Positions 41,552 to 53,048 of a stretch of 64,000 nt of DNA are shown piece by piece. The notes beneath the pieces were generated by a model. That model was not told the origin of the DNA. It was given only the letters and a program-made list of their open reading frames with translations, and did no database searches. Position 1 is the stretch's first letter. Each line of letters starts with the position of its first letter. This stretch comes from Azolla caroliniana (Eukaryota > Polypodiophyta): positions 22,444,001-22,508,000 of the forward strand of contig JBHGNT010000004.1 of assembly GCA_043228905.1 (NCBI GenBank). Direction: 5' to 3'. Both the position numbers and the translations under genes were made by a program.

Positions 41552-44263
41552 ATGGACCCGCAAACGCTGTCGGAAGCCGCCAAGACATGGCTGAAGCAAC
41601 ACGGGCTCGAGGGCTTCTTGATGATGATGGAAGTACCGCCACACAAAGAAGCCGACAAAGTGATCAAGGAAATCGATACAGAGGTCATAATGGCAGAGGC
41701 GATTCGAGCGTTAACAAGCCTTCCGGAGGGAGGCATACTCACGATCGACAAGGGCTACCGGACACAGGGCGGCGGAGATATGTTGTTCCGCGAAATTGCT
41801 CGTGTGCTCCATGAATACGGCCACGTGTACCCTAGACCCCCTGTCATGCCGCAGAACCGGGCAGGGATGATCATCGCCACCTATGAAGGGATCAAGGTGG
41901 ATTGGCCAGTATTGATCGCAGACGGGTTGTGTGCGGCGATCGAGATCGTCAGAGGCAAAGACAGCAAAGAAGGCCGAGACGGACGAAGAATATGGCACGC
42001 CGTAACGCAGTGGCTCACCTTGCTGGTGCCACCCGTTCAGACCGTCCAGTCCAAGAAGCGAGGAAGAGTGGCGGACGGCACCCCAAGGACGGCTTCCAAA
42101 CGGCAATAGTTGTTGGCCTCTAAGCCCAGTAAGGGAAAGGCGGCGGATGCAGAACAGGCGGCAGGAGGAAGTGGCAGCCGGAAGCGCCCAATGGAGGCGC
42201 AGGAGGAACCACCGGCACGGCCCGTAAAGGTCACACTCCACCGACCGGTGAATCGAGAAGTGGACCCCTTGGTGGCAAAACTCAATGCCGGAGCTCAGGA
42301 GGAGGAAATAGAGGAGGAGTCTACGGAGCACCTCCAGCGACGGTCGTCGGCAAGGACAGTTGAGGCAGCCGGGAAACGTTCGAACCCTCAAACAGAGGGA
42401 ACACCGGCTCCCCATACTGAGACTCTTACGCCAAGGAAGGAACCGGAACCGGTGCAGATGGCACCGGAAACAGAAGCCCCGGCACCACCGGCAACACCGG
42501 CGAGTCCTATCCCACCAGAGCCGGAAAGGTCAATGCAGACCTCGGTTAGCGAAGAAGAAGTGCAAGGGGAACCAGGACAGCAGGATGGTCCACACGGGCA
42601 GAAACGGAACTGCAACTCGGCCCAACCAGGAGGGACCACCCCTCTACAAGTGAGCCCATCTGTCAAACCTTCGTGTGAGCACAACAAGGCACCGGTAGCC
42701 TGTGGCTCCGGTGGATAGGCGAACAGATAGCCGGAGCAGTGGGGTATATAGAGGCGGAAGAAAGAGCGCAAAGCGAACGGTTGCTCGTCACAACCGAACA
42801 ACTAGAGACGGCCTGGTCTAGAATCCGGTGCCTTGAAAAACACTTGGATCAGGTCACGACAGAGATGGCCAAAATACGGATCCAATCACCGGTGACTCCG
42901 GTAAGTGTACAGAATAAAGAAACGGAACGACCTGTACATAGCAATAAGACCCCGGCAACGGAAACCGTTCCGGCGAGAGATGCGGCGCAAGCTCAGGAGC
43001 TTGCGGAATTGAGAGAGGAACTTGCCGCACAAGAAGCGCTAAGGAGCCGTGAACGAGAATTGAAGACGGCGGCCGAAGCCGAATTAAAGAAGACTGCTGA
43101 GAACCTCCGCCGGGCAGAGGAGAGCCTCCGAAAGGCCATCAAGCGTACGACCGGCTAAAGGAGGAGAAAGACAAAGTGCTGCAGGAAAAGGACAAGCTGC
43201 GGAAAACGGCGGAGACAGAGATTGAACGGCTAAAGGAAGAGCTCCGCGAGCAGAAGGACCGCGAGGACCGGGCCCGTCGTCAGATCAACGCACGGCTCAA
43301 GCAAAAGACGGATGATTTTGAGCACCTACACCAGGACTACAAACGGCTGGAAACGGAGCATAAAGAACGGATGGCCGAGCTCCAGCAGGCAGTTGATCGG
43401 GCCGCGACGACGATCGCCGACGAACGGGCGTAAAATACAAGACGCTTGGAAGAGGCGGAGAAGGTCCAGATGGAGCTCCAGAGGCAGCAGCAGGAAGACA
43501 AAGAGAGAGAGTCAACAGTATTGCAGAAATTACAAAGCACATATCAAAGGCAATTGACGCATTACAAGGCGCAGGCGGAGGACAACGTCAAAATCATCAA
43601 ACAACTGAAGGAGGAACGGCAAGCGGCGGAAACCAAATCGCAATTGGGAACGAGCCGGATTCAGTCCATCCTCCGGGCATGCTAAATCAGACGAAACACT
43701 TGATTGATGAAAGCTCCGTAAAATGGTGGACAAACTGGGCACAAAACGCGGCGGAACTCCAGTTGCTACGGGCGGATGTGGCAAACCGGCGGAAGGAAGG
43801 AGATGACTGTTATGCGTTGACTTCTGAGGATTTCACCGCGATACGGGACAAGTTGGCCGACGACTTCCAAGTCCTGGCAGATGAACAGCTGGCGCAGGTC
43901 AGGCAGCTCGTAGCTCAGCTGGACGATGATAGGCTGGACGCTCAAATCCAGTTTGAAAGCTACGAGCGGTCCCGGGTACGGGAAGAAAAAGCACGGGAAG
44001 CGACAACGGTTAACCTTAGTGATGAGGAACCGTCGTCGGCTGAGGGCCAGTCGGGAACCAGTCAACCGGAGACCACTACGACGCAGGGAGCAACGACGGA
44101 GACGCCGGTGTCAAAGCCACAATCGGAGGAGCAGCCGCAACAACCACCAACGGACCCGCCACAGCAGACTGCAACAGAACAACAACAACAACAACCACCA
44201 CTTCCAGATGAACCATTGGAGCCTCTCGAACAAAGCATTCTGGACATTTTGGACAAAGAATAG
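41552..44263 (+). pseudogene. Gypsy-A2 extra 3' ORF with large coiled coil
   Basis: About 900 codons if read through frame changes. Part 1 (41552-42109) is a ~185-residue globular start (MDPQTLSEAAKTWLKQH...). Part 2 (42110-42718) is Pro/Glu/Ala-rich and probably disordered. Part 3 (42739-43685) is a long charged coiled coil (ELREELAAQEALRSREREL, REQKDREDRARRQINARLK). Part 4 (43679-44263) is a helical segment (WWTNWAQNAAELQLLRADV), then a Gln/Pro-rich tail ending LEQSILDILDKE. Breaks include TAG at 42107-42109, TGA near 42716, a shift near 43130, TAA 43431-43433 and a shift near 43680. The gene is shared with copy 1. I do not recognise a family; no membrane segment is seen. Confidence 0.75.
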
Positions 44264-44317
44264 CAAGGGTCGATTGTGGATTCGACGTACATGGTACTGT
44301 CCCACGGGCGTGCCATG

Positions 44318-44753
44318 TGTTACCGGCCGGCAAAGGAGTCCAAAGTGGGAAACGGAGAGCTAATTAAGTAGTAGGAATGTGGTTGTAATTAAGCTATGAG
44401 TGTGGATGGACGGACCGGAATCGGTATGCCGTTCCGGATCCGGACCGATCCCGAACAGGTGCGGATGGCACCGTTTTGTAATACAGACCGGAAACCTATT
44501 TAAAGGCCCAGATACAATGTAATAGTTAGCGGTTAATTAATGAAAGCTTAAGCGTTGTTATCTTTCTGTGTTAATTGTCGTTCTGTCTTAATTGTTATAT
44601 CTTACGCGTGTGTTATGAAAGACGATCATAATAAGTAACTTAACCAAGTAGGATTAAGCGTTGAAGTCTAATCCGGTTGCCGTAACACCCTTTGGTGAAG
44701 TGTCCCCCGTAGACACCCTGTGTTAGGCCATTGTCCGGCCCGAAGAGTTAATA
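44318..44753 (+). repeat. 3' LTR of Gypsy-A2
   Basis: 436 bp, TGTTACCGG to GAGTTAATA (CA mutated to TA), followed by GACAC at 44754-44758. Confidence 0.92.
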
Positions 44754-45600
44754 GACACGTCTCATGAGTCGTAGGGTTTGTACTAGGACCTGGTTTACGA
44801 GGATATTGGCAATGAAATGCGGTGACCATGTCCGCGGCATTGGAAAGTTTTGTTGTAGGTTCCCAAGTTTGATCATTGGGGATATAGCCTAACCAATCAA
44901 CCAAGTAATACAACTTGTTTTGCATGATTTTAGAATCGAGAATGGCAACAACCTCAAATTTGGGTCCTTCCAAGAACTCAACGGGTGGTGGGGGTATTGT
45001 AAGACGGCCCAAATTTGAACTTGTTGGGTAAGGTTCCAAAAAGGGACACATGAAACGCCGGATGAAGATGCATGTGTGGAGGGAGGCCAAGACGAAACGC
45101 AACATCACTTACCTTACCAGTGATTATGTAAGGGCCAAAACGTTGGCAATCCAATTTACTACAAGGCTGAGTGTTCTTGATGGTGTGTTGGAGAAGCCAT
45201 ACAATATCCCCAACACGGAAAGTTTTGGAGGAGTCTAGGCGATGACGATCCGCAAGCCGCTTATGTGTAACTTGAGCATCATGCAAATTGTGAAGAATGG
45301 TAGCGTGAATTTCTTGGAGGCGACTAAGACAATCCTCAACAACAGGGTTGGTAGGAACGTCTGGATGCACATTCATCGCCCACTGAGGATGACAGCCCAT
45401 ATTTGCGAAAGAATGGAGAATATCCTGTAGAAGAATGGACTGAGTTGTTGTAAACGAATTCAGCCAAGTGCAAAAAATCAACCCAAACATCTTGTTGGTA
45501 GTTGATGAAACAACGAAGATATTACTCCAAAGTCTAGTTGGTACACTCAGTTTGGCCATTAGTCTCGTGAGTCAAAAATTGCACCCATCGGGCTTATGGG
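44754..45600 (-). pseudogene. Chromovirus C integrase tail and chromodomain
   Basis: The minus strand reads an integrase C-terminal part (HKRLADRHRLDSSKTFRVGDIVWLL, QRFGPYIITGKVSDVAFRLGLP, GPYI being the GPY/F motif) and a chromodomain (FEVVAILDSKIMQNKLYYLVDW, LGYIPNDQTWEP). It is broken into 45559-44978 and 45108-44754 by a shift. The upstream join at about 45580 is an internal deletion. Confidence 0.82.
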
Positions 45601-46264
45601 CAACTCAAGACTCGAGCATTTTGGAAATATGTCAGGTTCTTATGATCGTTGTAAACAATTATTTGATGAGAAGAACCTTCCAAAAAATATCGTCATTGTT
45701 GAAAAGAATCCACAATTGCAAGAAGTTCTTTGTCATGGATCTCGTAGTTGATCTCTACAGGTTCAAACTTTCGGGAATGAAAGGCAACAGGGTGTAGATG
45801 TCCATCATCTCCAAACTGCGATAGGACATTCCCTAGTGCAAAATCGGATGCATCAGCTTCAGCGATGAAGCATTTTGTTGGGTCGACATGTGCTAAAATA
45901 GGTGTTGTTGTAAATGCTTGTTTTGAGCTTTCAAATGCTTCGGCTGCATCTGAACTCCATATGAATGGCTGAGATTTTTGTGTGTGAGTTGAGAAGGCAG
46001 AAGCACAACCTTGAAATAATCTTTAATAAATTTTTGATAAAAATTTGCAAACCCGAGAAAACATTGTACATCGCGCACTGATAAGGGCGTCTGCCACTCT
46101 AAAATTGCTTGCACCTTCATGGGGTCCATAGCAATACCATCTTATGATACAACATACCCCAAAAATTCCACTTGATTCTAGCCGAAACTACACTTTTCTA
46201 ATTTTGCGTAGAGACCATATTCTTGTAGTCGACGTAGTACTTGACGAACATGTTCATCATGCTC
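45601..46264 (-). pseudogene. Chromovirus C RT end and RNase H
   Basis: The minus strand reads [38 protein letters not shown], then RNase H-like [18 protein letters not shown] and [19 protein letters not shown], ending NARVLS...WVQFLT. Several stops and frame changes are present. It breaks off into ETNGQTECTN, the end of the integrase core, at about 45575. Confidence 0.75.
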
Positions 46265-47056
46265 CTATTGGGTCTTCGAGTAGATTAAGATGTCATCTAG
46301 GTAAACTATAGTGAAGATATCGAGAAAATCTCGAAAAATATCATTCGCCATGTGTTGGAAAACTGAAGGTACATTCGTGAGACCGAATGGCATCACAGTA
46401 TACTCGAAATGTCCATAGCGAGTGCGAAAAGTAGTCTTCCATTCATCCCCCGAATGAATCCGAACTAGATTATATGCACCACAAAGGTCCAACTTCGTGA
46501 AATATTTTGGTCCACTGAGACGTTCCAAAAGATTCGGAATTAACGTTAGAGCATATATATTCCGAGTAGTCACTTTGTTTAGGCCTTGATAATCCATGAC
46601 CAAATGAAGAGTCCCATTCTTTTTCTTAACGAAGAAGATAGGTGCACCAGCCGGGGATCTAGAGTGCCGAATGAATCCGTTTGACAGATTCTTATCAATA
46701 TATTCCCACAAAATCTGTAGCTCTACAGGGGAGAGATTATAAATTGGGCCCCATGGAGGTTCTTTCCCTGGTTGTAAGTCAATAGGGCAGTCATATGACC
46801 GATGCTCCGGCAATGTATTGGCCTTTACCTTATCAAAGACGTCCAAGCACTCTTTGTATTTCTTTGGTAGTTTAATGTCCGCTTCATGTAAAGTGGGTGA
46901 TGGAGTTGCTACTATTGCGAAGATGAACATGGCCTCGTTCCCCCCTTCCTCACACAACTGACGTAGAGAGATGGTCGATAACTTAGGGGGATCTAGTATC
47001 ACATGTCGGACATTCGAGGGATGCGGGCTTTGTTCTTTGTTCTTGGGTTTCCTCAA
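46265..47056 (-). pseudogene. Chromovirus C reverse transcriptase core
   Basis: A 263-codon open stretch with [58 protein letters not shown] and the catalytic [14 protein letters not shown] (YLDD). It ends at a TAG just after KTQ. It matches 57565-58260 of chromovirus D closely. Confidence 0.85.
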
Positions 47057-47231
47057 TTGTTCTTTTCATCCAATCAATCTTTGGGTTATGGAGTTCAAAC
47101 CAAGGGAGACCTAGAACTATTGGGTGTTCTGGACTGCAAATAATGTCGAAAGAGATTATGCTTGCCAAATCACCAAGAACTATCCGAATTGGCTCAGACT
47201 CCTCGACTATATCACCCGATGCTATGGGACG
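46985..47231 (-). pseudogene. Chromovirus C protease, second half
   Basis: The minus strand reads RPIASGDIVEESEPIRIVLG, SPEHPIVLGLPWFELHNPKIDW, continuing 52958-52750 across Copia-A2. It overlaps the RT piece in another frame. Confidence 0.8.
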
Positions 47232-47531
47232 TGTCGAATACAAGTGTATAATGGACGTATTCACACTATCCCTTTGTATAGATCAAGTTTGGGCCATTTG
47301 TGTAATTAGCATAAATGGTAGTTGCCCTAAGTCGGTCACTATATATAGTGACCTTGTAACCTTTTTGTAAGGTTGGTTGTATTATTGTTTCTATTGAATA
47401 GAAAGTCTTTTGTGTGTGTGTGTCTCTCTCTCTCTCTCTGTGTGCACGATCTTAGAAACTGTCATACGCATGTACTCAACACGAATCGAATGCTATTTTG
47501 ATCTTCCGCATTGACGGCCTTGTCTCCAACA
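47232..47531 (+). repeat. 5' LTR of Copia-A2 with primer site alongside
   Basis: 300 bp, TGTCGAATACAAG...CTCCAACA, followed by TCTGGTATCAGAGCC (TGGTATCAGAGC at 47534-47545, initiator tRNA-Met). A GT/CT microsatellite (47411-47443) differs in length from that of the 3' LTR. Confidence 0.94.
47334..47353 (+). promoter_or_regulatory. Palindromic TATA region of the Copia-A LTR
   Basis: GGTCACTATATATAGTGACC, a perfect 20-bp palindrome with TATATATA at its centre, repeated in all four Copia-A LTRs (6884-6903, 12104-12123, 52556-52575). It is the likely core promoter. Confidence 0.7.
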
Positions 47532-48228
47532 TCTGGTATCAGAGCCTGCACAGTATTCGGTCCTTCATCCCGCTGTCGGCCGTCGTCTCAGCCTGCACAG
47601 CATTCGGTTTCTTGCGTCATTCGAAGAAGAGAGAAGAAGAAGAAAAACGAGGCTTGCATCTCATCGCGTTAGATCATCTTCGCTTGGAGTAAGCCAGCAG
47701 GTTGTACTCTGTTCCTTGTGATCGTAACCGCTCGAGGTGAAATCCCCTTGTGCAACATTGACACGATCGTGCTCCACTCGGTTAAACGGCATCCGAAGAG
47801 GTCATCAAACGCTGCTCGCCGCTCATTGTAACCACTCGGTGCAGATCGGTCTCAAGACAACAACCCCAATTCGTGCTTCATCCGGTTGATCGACATTCGG
47901 GAGGATCAGTTGGATCCGTCTCTCTCGTCGCTGCAGTCACCCGAAGCAGAATCGGTCCAGACAATCGGTTTCAATAATCGGTATTTGGCATATATATTCG
48001 GAAGCGAACCAGGCTCACTCCGACTCGGCAACATTCGGGAAGACCAGTCGGTTCTGTCCCTCAAGTTACCGGAGTCAATTCGAGCAAGTTCAACAATACA
48101 TATATCCGAAGCCGAACCGACTCGGGTTCAAATCCGACTAGAACGATATCGGGTGAGCCAACCGGCTGCACTCCAACAAGGTTCGTAGTCAACTCCGAAC
48201 CGAGCTTCGTCAACCGAAACCAAATTTG

Positions 48229-51200
48229 ATGGCATCAACATCCGGCTCGTCAGAAATGAGTCTACGAAAGTTCGATGGATCGAACTTCAACTTCTGGAAG
48301 GAGCAAATGCAGGACTATCTCATAGTCAAGGGGCAAATCGATCCCATCGAAAATGAAGAACCTCCAGAAGGATACAAACCAATTGAGTGGCAGAAGCTGG
48401 ACAGAATCGTCCGCGCCACGATTCGGATGCACCTATCGGAATCGGTATACTTTACGGTGCAATCGTGTACGACAGCATTCGAACTGTGGAAAACACTGTC
48501 GGACACCTACGAAAAGAAGGTCGCTGCAACAAAGATGTTTCTGATCCGGCGCCTCTACAACTTGCGGATGAAAGAATCAGATTCGGTTCAAGCACATCTC
48601 AATGAGTACGAAAGCATAAGCTCCCAAATCTCATCTCAGGGGACGGCAATCGAGGATGAACTCAGAGCAATGATACTCATGAGCAGCCTTCCCTCATCAT
48701 GGGAAACTTTCGTCACAACCGTGTGCAACGCGTCAACCACGGCTGTTAAATACTCCGAAGTCACGAGCGCAATCCTGACCGAAGCAGCTCGGAGAAAGTC
48801 TTTCGCCAAAGACTCAACAGACGACGCTTATGTAGTACAAGGTTCGACAGACCGATCGAACATACGAGGAAGAGATTCCTCACGGCAGCCGAACAATCAG
48901 CGAAGACGGAGCCAGTCACGGGATAATCGAATCTGCAACTATTGCAAGAAACCCGGACACATCAAAGCCGACTGCCGCGCACTCAAGAACAAGAACGACA
49001 AGTCTCAGAAATCAGACAAGAAGAGTGGCCGGCATGAGGAGATCAATTACGTCAGCTTCTCAGCTGATGTGCTACCAAACGACCCGAATATACTATCAAT
49101 CGAAAATCCAGTCGGATCAGAAGTTCTGCTCACGACTGAAGAATCGAGCACATGGCTCTTAGATTCGGGCGCGTCATTTCACGTGACTCCTCATCGATCC
49201 CAATTTCGGCAATATACGATCCGTCACTCCGACTCGGTTCGAGTCGGCAACTCGCAACACTGTGACATCATTGGAATCGGCACAGTAGAGCTCAACCTTG
49301 CAGGTGGCTCTACACTTGTACTTCACAATGTCCGACATGTACCCGAGCTCTCAAGGCCATTGATCTCAGTCGGACAACTAGATGAAGACGGCATTCGTGC
49401 CGGTTTTTCTTCGGGAGGGTGGACACTCCACAGGGGGAACCTCCTGCTTGCTAGAGGACCCAAGATACACTCACTGTATCCATTACATGTTACGCTCAGA
49501 GAGCGTAACCTGTTTTTGGTGGATATTCCTGTGTCATCACTATGGCACAGAAGATTAGGACACCTCAGCAAGGCCGGCATTACGCACCTATCTAGAGCCG
49601 GATACATCCCTAAACTCTCCTTCTCGGACCATCAATTCTGCGAACATTGCCAGTATGGCAAACAAGCAGCCGCATCACACCCGACATCAGCACCAAGAGA
49701 AACGAGACCTCTCGATTTAGTCCACTCGGACGTCTGTGGCCCAATGCCGCATCAGTCTCTCGGCGGTGCCTCTTACTTCGTCAGTTTTATTGACGATTCG
49801 ACTCGGAAGGTGTGGGCTTATCCAATTCGCACCAAAGATCGTGTCTTCTCGATCTTCTCCGATTGGCTCGCTATGGTAGAAAATCAAACTGACCGAAAAC
49901 TGAAATGCTTTCGGACCGACAATGGGGGAGAGTTCAAATCAGAAGAATTCGTCAAATTCTGCCGACAACGCGGCATCCGACGTGAATTTACGGCACCACA
50001 CAGTCCGGAGCAAAACGGGATTGCAGAACGCATGAATCGGACAATCCAAGAACGGATAGTTTCCATGCTCCAACACTCCGGACTGTTGGATGGCTTCTGG
50101 GCAGAGGCTCTACTCACGGCAGTACACATAATCAATATGTCGCCAAGCAGACCTCTAGGACTTCAAATTCCTCAGGAACTATGGATCGGCAGTAATCCGA
50201 ATTACGACAAGCTGAGGATCTTCGGATGCGAGGCGTACGCCCTTATTCCGAAAGATGATCGCCGAAAACTTGCACCTCGGTCCAGGAAATGCATTTTCCT
50301 TGGATATGGATCAGACGGCGAAATGGGATACCGACTCTGGGACCCCGAACGCAGACAAATCATTCGAAGTTCGGACGTTGTGTTCAACGAGTCGGCTATG
50401 AATCCATCAGTCGAAAAACCGATCGAAGCCCGAAGGGTAACATTTTCCGATGTGCCGACCCTTCAAGAAGGCCCCGCTCTTAACACACGGTCAACTTCAC
50501 GGGTAGCTGAACCTTACACCACCGACTCGGACAACTCTGACTCGGCACAGCAGAATAATTCGCTTTCGGACCATCCGACCTCGATACCCGATGCGACCAA
50601 TCCAATCATACCTCGACGATCCGAGAGACTGTCGCAACCTCCGGAGAGGTATTCTCCTGGAATTTTCTTCACCGACGCCGGCGAACCGACGTCTTACGAA
50701 GAAGCATCGACATCTGTCGATTCAGCCACCTGGCATCTGGCGATGGAGTCGGAAATGCACTCCATTCGGGCAAACAAGACTTGGGATCTGGTCGAATTAC
50801 CTAAGAATCGACGTGCTCTTCCTTGCAAGTGGGTTTATCGACTAAAAGAGACGTCTGATTCGACCACCCCAAAGTACAAGGCCAGATTAGTTGCGAAGGG
50901 CTTCCGACAAGAATATGGCGTCGACTTCGACGAGATTTTTTCACCAGTGGTGAAAATGACAACCCTTCGTTTCCTACTCGGCGTAGTGGCAGCCGACAAC
51001 TTGGAGCTGATTCAGCTAGATGTCAAGACAGCCTTCCTCCATGGCGATCTTGAAGAGGAAATTTATATGGAGCAGCCAAAAGGCTTCGTGGCAACTGGCC
51101 AAGAACATCTAGTCTGCCGACTCAAGAAGAGTCTATACGGCCTCAAATAGGCACCGCGACAATGGTACAAGAAGTTCGACGACTTCATCCAATCGATCGG

Positions 51201-52260
51201 CTTCTCAAAAAGCGATGAGGACCATTGTCTTTTTACCAACACAGCTCAAGATGGATCACCCATCTTCCTCATCATCTACGTGGACGACATGCTAATTTCT
51301 GGACGCCACGCGGGCGAACTTGCCGATCTCATTCGGCAACTGCAGTTGAAGTTTGCCATGAAGGACCTCGGTCCGGCACGACACATACTCGGCATGAAGA
51401 TTAGTCGGCATCGCGACAAACGACATCTTTTTTTGTCTCAGACCGACTATATCGGACGTGTCTTGGAACGCTTCAACATGCAATCAGCCAAATCTGCTTC
51501 AACCCCGCTCCCCATGAATCTTCGGCTCTCTCAGCGAGACTGCCCGACATCCGGTCCGGAGGGGGAAGATATGAAGTCGGTACCGTATGCACCGGCAGTC
51601 GGCTCCCTTATGTACCTGATGGTCGCGACACGGCCTGATATTTCTCATGCCGTAGGAGTCGTTAGCAGATTTATGCACAATCCTGGCCGATCGCATTGGA
51701 ACGCAGTCAAGCATGTGTTCAAATATCTGGCTGGCACAAAAGATCACGGCATTCTTTTCGGTCCGAACTCAACCTCAGGCGTAGTCGGTTACACCGACTC
51801 GGACTTCGCCGGCTGTATAGACAGTCGGAAATCAACAACCGGATACTGCTTCAAATTTGGCAATGGAGCAATTTCGTGGAAGTCGAAACTTCAGGAGTGC
51901 ACAGCGACCTCAACGACCGAAGCAGAATATGTAGCTGCGTCCGACGCTGCAAAAGAAGCTTTGTGGCTCGGCCGGCTGGTGCACACGTTTCGGCAAGTCG
52001 ACCATGACTCGGCTCCAGTTGTCTATAGCGACAGTCAAGGTGCTGTTGCCTTGTCGAGAAATCCGGTTCACCACAACGCCTCCAAACATATCGACGTTCG
52101 ATATCACTTCGTTCGGGACTGCATCATTTCAGGGAAAATCGGTCTAGAGAAAATATCCACAACCGACAATGTCGCAGATGGAATGACCAAGTGTCTTTCG
52201 GCAGAACGCTTTCGGTCCCTTCGGCATCAGATGGGCGTAACGACAAAGCAGTCCGGTTAG
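48229..52260 (+). pseudogene. Copia-A2 gag-pol polyprotein
   Basis: From ATG 48229 (MASTSGSSEMSLRKFDGSNFNFW) the frame encodes Gag, CCHC (CNYCKKPGHIKADC), protease (WLLDSGASFHVTP), integrase (VHSDVCGPM, FRTDNGGEF, PEQNGIAERMNRT), RT and RNase H (YTDSDFAGC) to TAG 52258-52260. It would be 1343 residues. A single TAG at 51148-51150 replaces the CAG seen in copy 1, in SLYGLKQAPRQW, cutting RT just before the YVDD (about 51278-51289). Gag, protease and integrase are intact here, complementary to the defect of copy 1. Confidence 0.93.
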
Positions 52261-52453
52261 AGCCGGACACAGCGCAGGATGGTTTCAGACAACCGACATC
52301 AGTTCCCTAATGATCGGCTTCAACTCTTCCGACCCGACCAGTCCGGTCTTCTGCCTTCGGACCCTGCCGACTCGAACAAAACTGATATGTCCGAGAACCT
52401 AGGTTTATACCTGTAATCTTAGATAACCCATGTATACGCCCATTACGGGGGAG

Positions 52454-52749
52454 TGTCGAATACAAGTGTATAATGGACGTATTCACACTATCCCTTTGTA
52501 TAGATCAAGTTTGGGCCATTTGTGTAATTAGCATAAATGGTAGTTGCCCTAAGTCGGTCACTATATATAGTGACCTTGTAACCTTTTTGTAAGGTTGGTT
52601 GTATTATTGTTTCTATTGAATAGAAAGTCTTTTGTGTCTCTCTCTCTCTCTCTCTCTCTGTGCACGATCTTAGAAACTGTCATACGCAGGTACTCAACAC
52701 GAATCGAATGCTATTTTGATCTTCCGCATTGACGGCCTTGTCTCCAACA
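52454..52749 (+). repeat. 3' LTR of Copia-A2
   Basis: 296 bp, nearly identical to the 5' LTR. The second GGACG follows. Confidence 0.94.
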
Positions 52750-52958
52750 GGACGGCCATCAATGACTCATATGACTACTGGGCTCGTGAGCTTATTCAAG
52801 AGGATGTTTTGTGACAATGCAAATTTATGATCCATGAAAGAAGAGTTTACTCTAGAATCTAGGAGGGTAGAGGGTAGGACTCGGTGACATGTAGATGTCA
52901 CAGTAAGCTCGACTTGTGCAAAAAAAACTCTACTAGATTTGATGAAATGGAACCACAA
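52750..52958 (-). pseudogene. Chromovirus C protease, first half
   Basis: The minus strand reads LLDSRVNSSFMDHKFALSQN, LLNKLTSPVVI, stop, VIDG. The protease-like LLDS.(A/V)NS is degenerate. It matches 57180-57310 of D (LLDSKANSCFMD). Confidence 0.75.
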
Positions 52959-53048
52959 CTAGGAACTAATTCTACATAGTTAGGATGGTCCAACCAAATG
53001 GCTCCTATTTTGGCTAGACTTACTCGTTTAACACATCCTCTAATTGGC

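Larger units (their letters stand above)
27658..44753 (+). mobile_element. Gypsy-A copy 2 (A2), full length but with stops
   Basis: The target duplication GACAC (27653-27657, 44754-44758) lies in chromovirus C, and C's coding sense is continuous across it. The 5' LTR (27658-27940 plus 35202-35351) has lost its first seven bases and is split by Gypsy-B2. The 3' LTR is 44318-44753. Order: gag, protease, RT, RNase H, integrase, extra 3' ORF. Unlike copy 1 it keeps RT and RNase H. Several nonsense and frame changes make it non-autonomous today. Confidence 0.9.
47232..52749 (+). mobile_element. Copia-A copy 2 (complete, one stop in RT)
   Basis: LTRs 47232-47531 and 52454-52749; target duplication GGACG at 47227-47231 and 52750-52754. 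There is an iMet primer site, one gag-pol frame and a polypurine tract (CATTACGGGGGAG) before the 3' LTR. It is nearly identical to copy 1 but in the opposite orientation. Inserted in the protease gene of chromovirus C. Confidence 0.95.

Noticed and set aside
41552-44263. Envelope gene by position
   Set aside because: No signal peptide, cleavage site or membrane segment is visible; composition is coiled coil and low complexity.
47886-48188. 100-codon ORF in the Copia-A leader as a separate gene
   Set aside because: Conserved only between two very young copies, no motif, and it sits in the untranslated leader.
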